Positions 1-9,801 of a stretch of 64,000 nucleotides of DNA are shown piece after piece. Positions within the stretch are counted from its first letter, which is position 1. Every line of letters starts with the position of its first letter. The stretch covers positions 868,001 through 932,000 of the forward strand of contig JAGTXZ010000019.1 of the NCBI GenBank assembly GCA_018398575.1, in the 5' to 3' direction. The translations under genes and the position numbers were made by a program. This DNA is from Ampelomyces quisqualis. Its lineage: Eukaryota > Ascomycota > Dothideomycetes > Pleosporales > Phaeosphaeriaceae. The notes below the pieces were generated by a model that saw only the letters and a program-made list of their open reading frames with translations, ran no database searches and was not told the origin of the DNA.

Positions 1-1115
1 TACTAATTTCTAATAGGCCTATACAGCATTTGTGTATAGATTTTAAGACATTCTTAACTAATTAGCATAGCTATAATCAAATTATAGTTATTATTAATTG
101 CCTATTAAAGCAAGCTATCTCTATCCTGTGTTACAAGACTATTAACGCCTAGGAAATAGCTTATTTATTTATCTAATAGGTATACTAATTTAGCTATACG
201 CCTAAAAGCATAGTATCTAACTACAGCCTCTAGTTTATGTTCTAATTCTAGTCTAAGTTTTACAAGATCCTAGGCGTACAAATTAAGCTTTCTACAGCCT
301 ACTATAAACAAACTAATAGACAAACTAAGATTATAAACAAGTATATTAATTAATAATTAAGGCCCTTTATATTCTACTACTAAGACAACTAGAGTAACCT
401 CTTGCTAATAATTGATTAAGCTTAAGCTACACTACTGCACTCTGCAATTAGTATAGCACTATACTAGCTTCTGTTTAGATCTAAACTACAATAGAGCTAG
501 AATTAGGCATTATCTCTTTTAAAATACAAAGATATAAATGTTAAGGATACCTTAAGCTTAGCTACCTATATGCATAAAGCCTAGCGCACAGCTAAAGATA
601 ATATAAAAAAGGCACAGCAACAAATAGCTACTAAAGTAAACAAATATTATTAACCTATTAATTAGGTAGTAGGTAACAAGGTTTACCTCTTAACCTAAAA
701 CTTATCTATTACCTGCCTAAGTCGCAAACTTGCTAAATTATAAGAAGGCCCCTTTAAAGTTCTAGAATAAGTTAGCTATTTATTTTAACTAAAGCTACCT
801 AAAAAATCTAAGATCTATAACGTATTTGCTCTAGATATCCTCTACAAGGACCCTAATAACCCTCTACCTAGTTAGCTAAGCCTAAACTTATCTAGCATCC
901 TAATTTAAGGCGTTAAAGAATAGAAAGTTAAAGAGATCCTAGCTAGCAAGCTATACTACTCTATCCTAAAGTATTGTGTAAAATAGGTAGGCTATAATCC
1001 TAACTCTACCTAGTACAAGGCCTTAAACTTTATAGGCGCTCTATATATATTACAAGCGTTCTATAAACGCTATCTAAAACAGCTAAGACCTCTACAAGCG
1101 TTAGCTAAGTAGATT
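1..1115 (+). pseudogene. Gypsy pol remnant: integrase C-terminal part and chromodomain
   Basis: One frame reads through positions of about 220-1115. Around 265-320 it shows an integrase-like segment with a recognisable LSTAY motif. Around 600-850 it shows the linker typical of gypsy integrases (GNKVYL-like and FKVLE-like stretches). At about 910-1110 it shows a chromodomain pattern: VKEILASKL, then VGYNPNST. In-frame TAA/TAG stops recur where Gln or Trp is expected. The chromodomain places the element in the chromovirus branch of Ty3/gypsy, where it guides integration into heterochromatin. It is clearly non-functional. The identification rests on recognised motifs, not on a database search. 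Confidence 0.8.
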
Positions 1116-1167
1116 ACAGCATAAAAAAAAGAAGTTAAAGATCTTACAGTATTGTAAGATAATTATG

Positions 1168-1960
1168 TTAAGAAAATTAAACTTAATATTACAACTACTA
1201 CACTAGTAAGTAACAGCTATTAACAATAAAAGTCTTACTCTTCTATTAGATCTAATAGCAGACTGTTATTACTACTAGTAGAACGTTCTTAATTATCTAA
1301 ATCTCTAGGTGCAAATACTAACGCACTACTTAGTAGTCTTCTGTTCTAGCCTTGCTTACTGCAAGTACTAGCCTCTTGCGCTGCCTTTTACGCCTCTTTC
1401 TACTCTACTAACTAATTAGCTCTTAATGCTATTATAATATCTACTAGCTAAGTAACTACACTAGTTAACCTAGCTATACTCCTCTTAAGTAACCTAACCT
1501 TCTTAGCTATTGCCCTAACCTCTTTAGCCAGCTCCTCTCTCTAGTAATAAGCGCTAACTAACAAGTTAGTGTTATTTATATTAGCTACCTATGTAGTGCT
1601 TACTTGCATAACAGCAGCTAACTAAAACACTACTTCCTTAACAGTAGCCTTTTGCTCTAACACTACCTTGTTAGACTTATCTCTACCTAAGGCAGCAAAC
1701 CTGCAGTTAAGAGCCTTAGAAAGGCTATTATACTCTTAGCCTGTATATAGAAGAACTAGGCAACACTTCTTATTTAAGAGTGTGCAATAAGTACACTTCT
1801 TAGACACGTCTAAATAAAATCTAAACTTAATATTAAAATAGCTGCAGGTAAAAGCTCTTACAGCCTATAAGTAAACAACCTAATAGGCTAAAAAATAAGC
1901 CTTAGAAGGGACAAGAATAGGTATTATGTGTATCTACTATACAGTTAGCTAGTAATTAAG
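1168..1960 (-). pseudogene. Dead reading frame converging on the pol remnant, CxxC-type
   Basis: On the minus strand a single frame continues for about 260 codons, broken only by RIP-type stops. It contains a cysteine cluster (SKKCTYCTLLNKKC, about 1775-1815). Downstream of it (about 1430-1560) is a basic, leucine-rich helical stretch (LAKEVRAIAKKVRLLKRSIA). A CxxC motif followed by a coiled coil suggests a nucleic-acid-binding or dimerising protein. It could be an accessory or antisense ORF of the gypsy element, or a second element nested tail-to-tail. I do not recognise a named family, and the ends are approximate. Confidence 0.55.
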
Positions 1961-3570
1961 AAAGAACAAGGCTTAGATAGCTTTAGGTATATAAACGTAA
2001 GGAAGAGAGTATAGAGAAGTAGTATACTAGAAAGCTAGCCTTATATATATACTTAAAAAGCTTAAGGTAAAGTTAGAAATGTTAAACGCGCTAGCGCGCT
2101 AATTAAAACAATAACAAACAGCTATATTACGTTATCTTAAAATAAACTTAAGGTAAATAAGAGTTTATAATAATTTAGAAAAGTATCTAAAATAACACTA
2201 ATACAGACCTAATTAATAGAGACTATTAATTTTAAAAAGAAGAGTAATATAACAAGCACATGCAAATACATATTACATCTAATACCTTATAAAGGCTTAG
2301 TAACAGATTATGTAGGAAGCTAGCAGATTAGGACTAAAAGCACTCTAACAGCGCTTTAACTTAGCTACTACGCCTACTATAAATATAAGCCTATAGCATA
2401 GATAGAAGACAAGTTTCTCTTGTCCTTCTGTACAAGACCTATAGGTGTATAGCTAATCTAGAATCTCTAATATAACACGCACTCCTATATGCCTCTAATA
2501 CGTATCCAATTTAATCTTAATAGCTGTACCTACCTGTGTCGTTACAGTTAAGGCGCAGGTGTCTACTTAGCAGCAACTCTAAAGGCTAATTCTTAATTTA
2601 GTTAGTTACTTCTCTTGTAACTAGGGTAGCTAGTTCTAGATTTAATCTAGTAGTTTCTCTAACTACTAGTTCTTCCTTAACTAGCTCTAGCGCTAGTTCC
2701 TTTTCTTTCTAGCTACTACCTTCTTGTAGTTGCTAGAGCAGCGTTTGTTAGCCTAGTTCTAGGACTAGTAAGCGTATAGTAGAAAGGGACTAGAATTGTA
2801 GAGTAGATTAGCGTGTGCAACGCAGTAAGGAGGATTAGCTCTGTTTATTAAAGTTAAGTCCCTTAAGCTCTTAGCTACTAATAGGTTTCCTAGAAAGTAT
2901 TAGGTATAAGGCCTAACTGTTATGTTTTAGCCTAGGTCTTTGCTGTTTTAGGCAGTTAGCTATGCTAACAAGGCAAAAACAGGCGTAGACAAAGTAGTAA
3001 TGCGTAAGTAGTAAAGAAGAAAAGGTTTGTAAGCCCTCTGTAGGCGAAAGGGCAGGACTATAATAGTACCTCTTATTAACAGGTAAGAGCAAAAGCAGGC
3101 AGCACTGCGCAATACAAATTAAGAGTTTTTAGCTACCAGATACTATAGCCAAGGCTTAAAAGACAGCAAAAGCGTGTTGTATTGTGATTGTATTTTGTTA
3201 GAGTTGAGAGTCTCATAAGTGAGGCGGCTCAAGCTATCTACAGGCAGGCACTGCCAAGGCACTAAGCCAAAATAGGAGATCCTTCATGGAAACTCCATAT
3301 TCGATCCGTTCTGTAGCATTGGTTATTTACAGCAATTGTATGGTATCCGTTGTTGTTGGTTCAGGTTGGAGCCACTGTACTCTCCCGGCACAAATATATA
3401 TACCACAGCAAAAAAAATCGCTCGGAGAGGTATTGGCAGCATATTTTACCAATATTACAACTACATCCAACTACTTCAAGTACGAGTCTGAGTCACATCC
3501 CAGACAGAAGAAAGTACATAAAATTGTTCCGCTTCAAGCTCAGTTCGTATCTCCAAGATTCGGCCATCCT

Positions 3571-4407
3571 TCACTTTCGAACAGTAGTCCTCAAGCCAAG
3601 CGAACCAAGAGCTCCACCAATACCAGACTCCAAGCCTGAAACAGTGTTGTCAACATACTCTGCAACGGGAGTGATCTTAGCGCGGGCCTTGAGGCCGAGG
3701 GAGCCAAGCGCTCCACCAATGGCAGACTCCAAGTCCGAAACGGTGTCGTCAACGTACTCTCCAACGGGAGTGATCTCAGCGCGGGCCTTGAGGCCGAGGG
3801 AGCCAAGCGCTCCACCAATGGCAGACTCCAAGTCCGAAACGGTGTCGTCAACGTACTCTCCAACGGGAGTGATCTCAGCGCGGGCCTTGAGGCCGAGGGA
3901 GCCAAGTGCTCCACCAATGGCAGACTCCAAATCCGAAACGGTGTCGTCAACGTACTCTCCAACGGGAGTGATCTCAGCGCGGGCCTTGAGGCCGAGGGAG
4001 CCAAGTGCTCCACCAATGGCAGACTCCAAGTCCGAAACGGTGTCGTCAACGTACTCTCCAACGGGAGTGATCTCAGCGCGGGCCTTGAGGCCGAGGGAGC
4101 CAAGTGCTCCACCAATGCCAGTCTCGAGGTTGGCAACAGTGTGGTCTACGTAATTGGCGACCGGAGCGATTTTTGCGCGACGCTTGAGACCAAGATTGTC
4201 TAGGACACCGCCAACCCCAGACCCAAGGTCTGTGACCGTATCGTCCACGTAGCCGGTGAGAGGGGCAACTTTGACTATGACCACGTCAGTTCGAATTCTC
4301 TTATGATGGAGGTAATTTGAGAAGTCCATTGTACCTAGTAATGGTGCAGCGAACGCCACGGAGATGGCTGATACGAAAGTGAAGAGTTGGATGGTAGAGG
4401 TCTTCAT
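3571..4407 (-). CDS. Secreted protein of seven 33-residue tandem repeats
   Basis: Intact single-exon gene of 278 aa. The N-terminus is a good signal peptide: MKTS, a hydrophobic core, then AVAFAA-type cleavage near residues 20-21. After it come seven 33-residue units of the form xITPVxEYVDDTVSDLES followed by AIGGALGSLGLKAR. The four central units are identical at protein level; the outer ones have diverged. Each unit predicts an amphipathic helix plus a glycine-rich turn. The only dibasic Kex2-like site (LGLKRR) is at the end of the first unit; the others end in LKAR. There are no cysteines after the signal peptide. A TATATAA-type box on - near 4515-4521 lies about 110 bp upstream of the ATG. 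The function is unknown. A cell-surface or secreted structural protein, or an effector, would fit its export and its position beside a transposon block. Confidence 0.8.
   Translation of the reverse strand: MKTSTIQLFTFVSAISVAFAAPLLGTMDFSNYLHHKRIRTDVVIVKVAPLTGYVDDTVTDLGSGVGGVLDNLGLKRRAKIAPVANYVDHTVANLETGIGGALGSLGLKARAEITPVGEYVDDTVSDLESAIGGALGSLGLKARAEITPVGEYVDDTVSDLESAIGGALGSLGLKARAEITPVGEYVDDTVSDLESAIGGALGSLGLKARAEITPVGEYVDDTVSDLESAIGGALGSLGLKARAKITPVAEYVDNTVSGLESGIGGALGSLGLRTTVRK
3587..4280. repeat. 99-bp coding tandem repeat, about seven units
   Basis: The motif gccttgaggccgaggga recurs at 3686, 3785, 3884, 3983 and 4082, exactly 99 bp apart, with diverged outer units before 3686 and from about 4181. 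Central units differ by very few bases: agcgctcc in the two on the left versus agtgctcc in the three on the right. This indicates recent unequal exchange or gene conversion. The repeat shows none of the C-to-T wreckage seen 400 bp away. Confidence 0.95.
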
Positions 4408-4890
4408 TGTTGCGATGGTGTGGTGCGACTTGTCGAGAATTGAAAAGTAGAAGGTAGTAGAGAACGTGGTGACAGTCGAAGCTGATGATTGTCCAAGTGA
4501 TGCTCTCGACCTCCCTTATATACCTTTTGTTACACTACGCCCAAGCATTTTCAGCATCATCAGCTCTTCCCCTTGCCGACACGGCTCTCCTTCCTTCCTA
4601 GCTGTCTTGTTGAGTACCTTCCCGAGGGATCTTCGCGCCGAGTTGAGCACAGAGCAGCGTTTTCAAGATGATTTAACCCTCAAGAAGTTCCAACTACTTC
4701 CAATGCAGAGCAAGCACTGGAACTTGATCGAAAACAATACAGTCCGTCTGCTTTAAGCTTCGAAGATCGTGACAAGGCTGCTTGGCAGAAGTTAAGTGTA
4801 ATGGGGATCTGCTGTGCCCATACCAAAAGGATGCACGTCGTTCCCTTCTATAAGCTCCGCTTGTTTCGTGGGAACGGGTAGGTACCTTAA
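4408..4890. promoter_or_regulatory. Upstream region of the repeat-protein gene
   Basis: Non-coding stretch between the repeat-protein ATG and the inverted-repeat element. On - it carries a TATATAAG-type box at about 4514-4521, the best core-promoter candidate for the secreted protein. A 96-codon + frame here (4466-4756) has no recognisable feature and is probably chance. Confidence 0.4.
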
Positions 4891-4899
4891 GTTCTGAGA

Positions 4900-5339
4900 G
4901 GGGAAACGTCATTGCCTACCCCTAAATGAGTTGTTACCCACTCCTATACAATTAGCCCGATGGAGCTGTGACTAGCGCTCGGGTAGCTGCTTCGCCATCG
5001 CGGGGTAGGCAGGGTGCTAGGCGATGATTGCAAAGCTTTTGCGTGCCGTATTGTGACCGGATAGCTTCTGTCCGGTATTATTTCTAAGCTTTGTGGGCAA
5101 GTGAGGCTGCTAGAGGCTGCTTACAGACACATCTGTCATTTCCAACAGCTGGCTCCACACTAGTTTTGCTGTGCTGTGTCGCTCATTGAAATGCCGTCGC
5201 CCTCGACTGACGATACATTAAGTACAGTACAGTTGCGTATAATAAGTTATGCTAGCCGAGCAATTCTATTGTACTTTGTAGCTTCAGGCTCATAGGGGTG
5301 GGCAATTACTTACATAGGGGTAAGCAATAACGTTTCCCC
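4900..5339. mobile_element. MITE-like element with 48-bp terminal inverted repeats
   Basis: The first 48 bases (4900-4947, starting ggggaaacgtcattgcctac) and the reverse complement of the last 48 (5292-5339) align without gaps. About 39 of 48 positions match. The element is 440 bp, far too short for a transposase and without an ORF, so it would be a non-autonomous DNA transposon. The left flank ends gttctgag just before the repeat, and the right flank starts gttctgtt at 5340. This is a possible imperfect 8-bp target-site duplication, as in hAT elements, but one extra A on the left makes it uncertain. A small internal hairpin (accgga..tccggt, about 5055-5080) is also present. Confidence 0.8.
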
Positions 5340-6740
5340 GTTCTGTTGTCCTGTGTGGTGTAGTGCCAGAGGCTAAATCCCATAGTGTATAGTGGTCCGC
5401 AGTGCAAAGAGGTAGATCTATCTAACAATCCCCCTGCATCTCGCAGGACTTAAAGTTTCACAAGTAAGCGAAGGGTGTGCCGCCCCAAATCTACCTCAAC
5501 ACCTGCATTCTCTGGTGATAATGACTAGAAAAGCCCCTTAAACAAGGGGCGACGACTCTGCTGTTCCCTTAGCTATCTCAGCATGTGAGAATTGCCTTCG
5601 GGGTCGAATTTTTATTTCCGAAGCTAGAACATGGTCGGCATATTTCTGGTCTGTTCTGCCCCGCAAGAGCCCTGCAATTGTACGTATGTGTGACATATGT
5701 CTCTTGTGGAAATAGAGGAAACCAGGCCTCTGCCAAATAGACACTGACGTTCGTCACGAGCCAGGGAAGCTTGTGCGAAAATACTTGAACACGCGCTTGA
5801 CTATTGAGGCAGTACACGCCACAGTCACCAACGCAACCCAAAGCATGTATCACGACATCCGTAAGATACCTAACAAATACATGTCGTGCCATCGTATAGT
5901 GGTACAGGCTTGCGATGTATCTCCATGACGTGCTCTGACGGCGCTGAAGAGAATTTCTTGGCCGACTAGGGATAAAAGCACGAAAGGTTTTTACTGTGCT
6001 ACCACGCAGCCAGGTTTATAGTACAGCCATGATCCAACGTCCTACATCTATAGCTTATGCATTTTGAAGCCGCGTAATTTGCAAAATGTTGGATCACACC
6101 TTGGATATCGAAAGGTCGCCTCATCTCGATCATAATGAAGCCGACAACAAACGCATGCTCGAGCCGCAACTGAACTTTGATGGCCATGGTGCGACGCAAT
6201 GCCGCTCTGTAGACTTGCTTGTAGGTGACAGCGTAGTGTCGCTTACATCACAAAATCTAGAGAGTATGCGATCATGCCCTTTTTCGTTGAGATTTTCAGC
6301 GCGTGGAACTTGGACCATGCCAGAGATCTTAGAGACAAATTCTTGCGTAGGTAAAATTCCTTAAAGCTTGCGACGACCACACGTTCGACATTGGATCTGT
6401 CACTTGTGGAACATGTGCCAATTGGCGTTAAAGACAGTATGAGACGTGCTTAAGCTGTGTGGGTGTGTTGGTGATGCTTCCTCAACCTGCACCCCAGATC
6501 AGTCTCATTGCGCTAACCCATATTTGTCATTCAGGGTCCCTTGGCATGCGCAACGTCACTCACACCTCGGACCCGATACCTCCACTTACAAAGGCAACAT
6601 ACCACGCGGATACCAGATCCAAAGCTCTTTTGCACACTACCGCGAAGCACACCCGCTACATCGTCAAGCCATAGCGCACACACCTCCGCAAGCGCATCCG
6701 CATCCGCATCCACAACCCCATCCCTCACGCGACCGCAACC
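5340..6740. other. Gene-free stretch upstream of the SFT1-like gene
   Basis: No convincing gene was found. The frames here (for example 104 codons on - at 5578-5892 and 92 codons on + at 6086-6364) lack family motifs and codon bias. A 7-bp perfect hairpin (gccccttaaacaaggggc, 5532-5549) is present. The last 300 bases become C-rich and A-rich with repeated cgcatccg and cacaccc strings, as in a transcribed 5' leader of the SNARE gene that starts at 6741. Confidence 0.4.
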
Positions 6741-7257
6741 ATGTCCCAAGCCTACGAGCGCGAACAGTACGCCCCATGATCCCGCCCCACCAGCCCCCCA
6801 ATCTAACAAGACGACAAACAAGACAAAACGACTCCCGCCTCGACGAACTCGCCTCCAAAGTCTCTGCCCTCCGCGGCGTCACAATAGACATCTACGACAG
6901 CGCCCGCGACCAACACACAATCGACTCAACCGTACGTCTTTCCTGCCCCCCTACAATCAAACACACACACGTCCAACCCGCTCTACCCCTCCCCAGGGGA
7001 AACAATCTCACACTCCTCGCCGGCCTGGTGCGAGCCCCCTTGTACCCTACCACCGCACAAGCTCTTGCGCGCTACACTCACTCACGCAACACTCGTAGTC
7101 GGACACATTCTCCTCGTTCAGCACGTCTCTTAAAGGCAGCGCATCGCGGCTGACGCGCATGGCGCAAGCGGGGAATAAAGTCGCGATATTGAAGTTGGCG
7201 GGTATGTTGGCGGCGGGGATGGTGGTGGTGTATTGGATTTGGCATTTGTTTTTCTAG
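6741..7257 (+). CDS. SFT1: Sft1/Bet1-type Golgi v-SNARE, three exons
   Basis: Exons 6741-6766, 6823-6931 and 7099-7257 give 97 aa, the same length as yeast Sft1 as I recall it. Exon 1 is only 26 nt. Intron 1 (56 nt) runs from GTACGC to AAG with a CTAAC branch site, intron 2 (167 nt) from GTACGT to TAG, and all phases close. The product starts MSQAYEREQQ. It has a SNARE helix from RLDELASKVSALRG to about residue 70, including SLKGSASRLTRMAQAGNK, and ends in one C-terminal membrane anchor (AILKLAGMLAAGMVVVYWIW). Sft1 is a Golgi SNARE acting in retrograde intra-Golgi traffic. A Bet1 assignment is the alternative, but the short N-terminus and the SRLTR motif favour Sft1. The gene converges on the ArfGAP gene. 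Confidence 0.85.
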
Positions 7258-7607
7258 GATAGTCGGGAGACAAGGAGTGGGGCACGAGGGGGAGAGGGAA
7301 GACGAGGAGGGATTTTTGTTTTTGTTTGGGCAATGGGGTATGTGGAGTCATGCCGGAGCAGAGGAAGAGCGGGCGAGCATATCAGGCGTTGTTCTGGGGA
7401 TTTTCATGGTCCGTATTTTTGGGTAATATTGCATGATTAGCGAGTGTGTCAATCTTTGTTTGGGCAGCATGCATCTTGCCGAGTCTTGAATTTCGTTCCT
7501 GTCTTTGATTTATGTACAAATTCTCTTCGCTACCGAGGACTGATCCATCTATGCAACCCCTCCAAACTCTATTTGCCCCAGACATGCATTCCTCGAGTCC
7601 CGCCCGC

Positions 7608-9348
7608 TCATTCCCATACATTGGAAAACAAATCGTCGCTTCCCCCGAACCCGCCCGATGGTTTGGTTGCAGTGCTGTTGTTCGTATTCGTAGTTGTGTG
7701 GCTAGCAGTCGTAGGCGCAGCGCTACTCCAGCCGCCAAAGTCATCATCTTGAGTGACTTGCGGCGCACCCCATCCAGGGCTTTTGGGTGCTGTGTGAGAT
7801 GTAGCTGGTGGAGCTGCTGGCTGGCTCGGTGCTGAAGACCCCCAGACATCGTTGCCGCCCCATGCATCCGTATTAGAAAAGCCTCCATAGTTGACGGATG
7901 CAGGCGCTGGTTGAGCTTGGGGGGCCGCGGCCGCTTGAGGGGCGGGCGCGGAGAGGTTGAATGCAGAGTTCATGGGCGGCGATGCAATCGGTGGAGAGGC
8001 TGCCTTTGGAGCAGGCGCGGGCGCAGAGGGCATGGACAAGTCGAGGAGATCGCCAAGACCAGAAGATGATGTAGCAGGTTTTGATGGTGCAGGCGAGGAG
8101 AACGAGGAGAAGTCGCTGAGGCCACTCGAGGGACTGGTGGTTCGGTTTTGTGCTTGTGTGTACGCTGGTGCTTTGGGCTTGGAGTCGAAGAAGTTGCCCC
8201 CGCCGCCGAACATGTTTGACGAAGACGTAGTGGGGGGCGATTTTGTGCTTGTGAAGCTATCGAGTCCGGAAAACGGCGATGGCTTGGGTGCCGGTTGCGC
8301 AGCCTGGTTGAACGACAAGCTGCTGAAAGCATCGTTCATTCCCCCAAAGGACGATTGTTGAGGCGAAGTCTGACTTTGAGGAGACGCAAGGCCTCCGAAA
8401 GATTCTTGTCGTGCATGTTGTTGGGGTTGTGGAGCCGCCGCTGGTTTCGAGGCGTACAGTGACAGGATTGACTGCTTGAGATCCGGTCTTGAGGATGCGG
8501 AAGAGGCAGCAGGTCCGGTGCTGGATGGCCGAGCAGGCTGTGTTGTAGGTCCCCCGCCCAAAAAGTCCAAGCCCAGCAGCGAGTCTCCTGCCTTTGTCTG
8601 TTTCGGTGGAGCAGCTTCAGCCTTTGGTGGGGCGGCCCGCGCACCTACTGGGGGTCCTGTGCTTGGTCGCTGGGGGGCAGGCGCGTCATCGCCGAAGAGG
8701 TCGATAGCGGGCTGTGGCCTGGACTGTGGGGGTGGGGGTGGCCTGGTCGAGTTGGAGCTAACACCGAGGCGCTGAGACGCTGAGCGCTCTATCTGTACCT
8801 TTTCTTGTACCTTCTTCAGTGGCTGGCGAGGTTAGCTACCTTGTCCGAGTCCGAATTCGCAACATACCATGTCATCGTCGTCTGCCTCCAGAGTCGAGGG
8901 GTCAGGAATAGGTCCATCCATGGTCCAGCGCTTCGATTCGTACTTTGTGCGTATAAAGTTCTCAATCTTTGCCTCTGAGGGTACATGGCCAGGTGCCAGC
9001 TTGGCCTCCCAGTACTTGTTCGCTCGCGCATTGCCCCATTTCAGCACGCTCTGTAGTTGCTCGTCGGTCCAGGTATCTAGGTCGACTGATTTCACTTTGC
9101 TGATGTGCGTGCCCATTCCACGGTGTATACCTGAGCAACGGATGCAGATGAAGACGCCCAGATTCCAGCTAGCCCATCGTGGGTCTGCGAGGACAGTCAG
9201 CGAGACACTGGACCATGTAGTCGCCCTACGCACGCTTGTTCCTTTTGCAGTCGGAGCATGTCTTGTTACCCTCGAGTTTTACGAGGTTCTTGAGGGTCGC
9301 ACGGTGCTGTTCCGCGCGATCAGCCGCAGGATTGGGCCGCCGCGACAT
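7608..9348 (-). CDS. AGE2: Age2/SMAP-type ArfGAP, three exons
   Basis: Exons 9348-9234, 9184-8868 and 8822-7608 give about 548 aa. The introns are 49 nt (GTGCGT, CTGAC) and 45 nt (GTATGT, CTAAC). The N-terminus holds an ArfGAP zinc finger split by intron 1: CSDCKRNK, then HPRWASWNLGVFICIRCSG. The catalytic arginine in GIHRGMGTHISKVKS follows, and the domain ends near residue 135. The rest is Pro/Ser/Ala-rich and probably disordered, with phenylalanine motifs (DLFGDD, DFGGW, DDLFSNVWE) like those that contact clathrin and AP adaptors. The family stimulates GTP hydrolysis by Arf1 at the trans-Golgi and endosome. The spliced zinc finger has the longer spacing I recall for yeast Age2 rather than that of metazoan SMAP. 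Confidence 0.9.
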
Positions 9349-9801
9349 GGTGGGGGTAGGCGGTGTCGAGTGTGGCTCGAGATTCGTTGTTTGGAGTCGC
9401 TCGGGGTATGGAAAAGACGGCAAGTGTGAAGAGGGACAGTTTCGTGCGCAGATGCGGAGGCGTTGGCGAGCTCACTTTGTTGGTGCCGACGCCGTGCCAT
9501 GGTCATTGACGTTGCTCGCTTGGCGCGACTAGAACCGTGGCCAATGGTAACACCTGTACCAATATGCAGTGAGCCCAGTCGTGCCAGTCTCGTGCGTATA
9601 AGACAGTTGAGTACATGGCTTCACATGATTCCATTCCGTGGATTGAAGCGGAATGTATGATGGTAAATGTGGCAAGTTGCAACATAGTTGGGCAAGAAGT
9701 GCACCCAGGAATTTCGCTCTGCTGACGCCAACCGGGTATCGAATGCAATATGGTACATGTAACGCACAAGCACAAAAAGCTCACCACGAGAAGGGCAGGG
9801 A
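9349..9801. other. Intergenic, between ArfGAP promoter and ZNF830-like 3' end
   Basis: Both flanking genes are on -, so this holds the 3' UTR of the ZNF830-like gene and the promoter and 5' UTR of the ArfGAP gene. No conserved element stands out by eye. Confidence 0.4.

Larger units (their letters stand above)
1..3230. mobile_element. RIP-degraded Ty3/gypsy chromovirus relic, AT-rich block
   Basis: This block is extremely rich in TA, CTA and TAG strings and has no long open reading frame, unlike everything after about 3.3 kb. Translating + from the left edge gives integrase-like then chromodomain-like protein, broken by stops that sit where Gln (CAA/CAG) or Trp (TGG) codons would be. That is the expected footprint of C-to-T mutation at CpA, meaning RIP. 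A second dead frame lies on - from about 1168 to 1960. The remainder (about 2.0-3.1 kb) has the same composition and no readable product. Composition recovers between about 3140 and 3290. The left edge lies outside the window, and I found no certain LTR. Confidence 0.85.

Noticed and set aside
3350..4153. 267-codon + strand repeat ORF
   Set aside because: It is the antisense shadow of the 99-bp repeats: a 99-bp unit keeps several frames open on both strands. The minus frame has the signal peptide and the promoter.
3571..4407. Ribosomally made peptide (dikaritin-like) precursor
   Set aside because: Repeats after a signal peptide fit superficially, but only one unit ends in a Kex2 dibasic site and no tailoring genes (UstY-type, tyrosinase) are nearby.
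5532..5549. Intrinsic terminator hairpin
   Set aside because: A perfect 7-bp stem, but intrinsic terminators are bacterial, no T-tract follows and no adjacent gene needs it.
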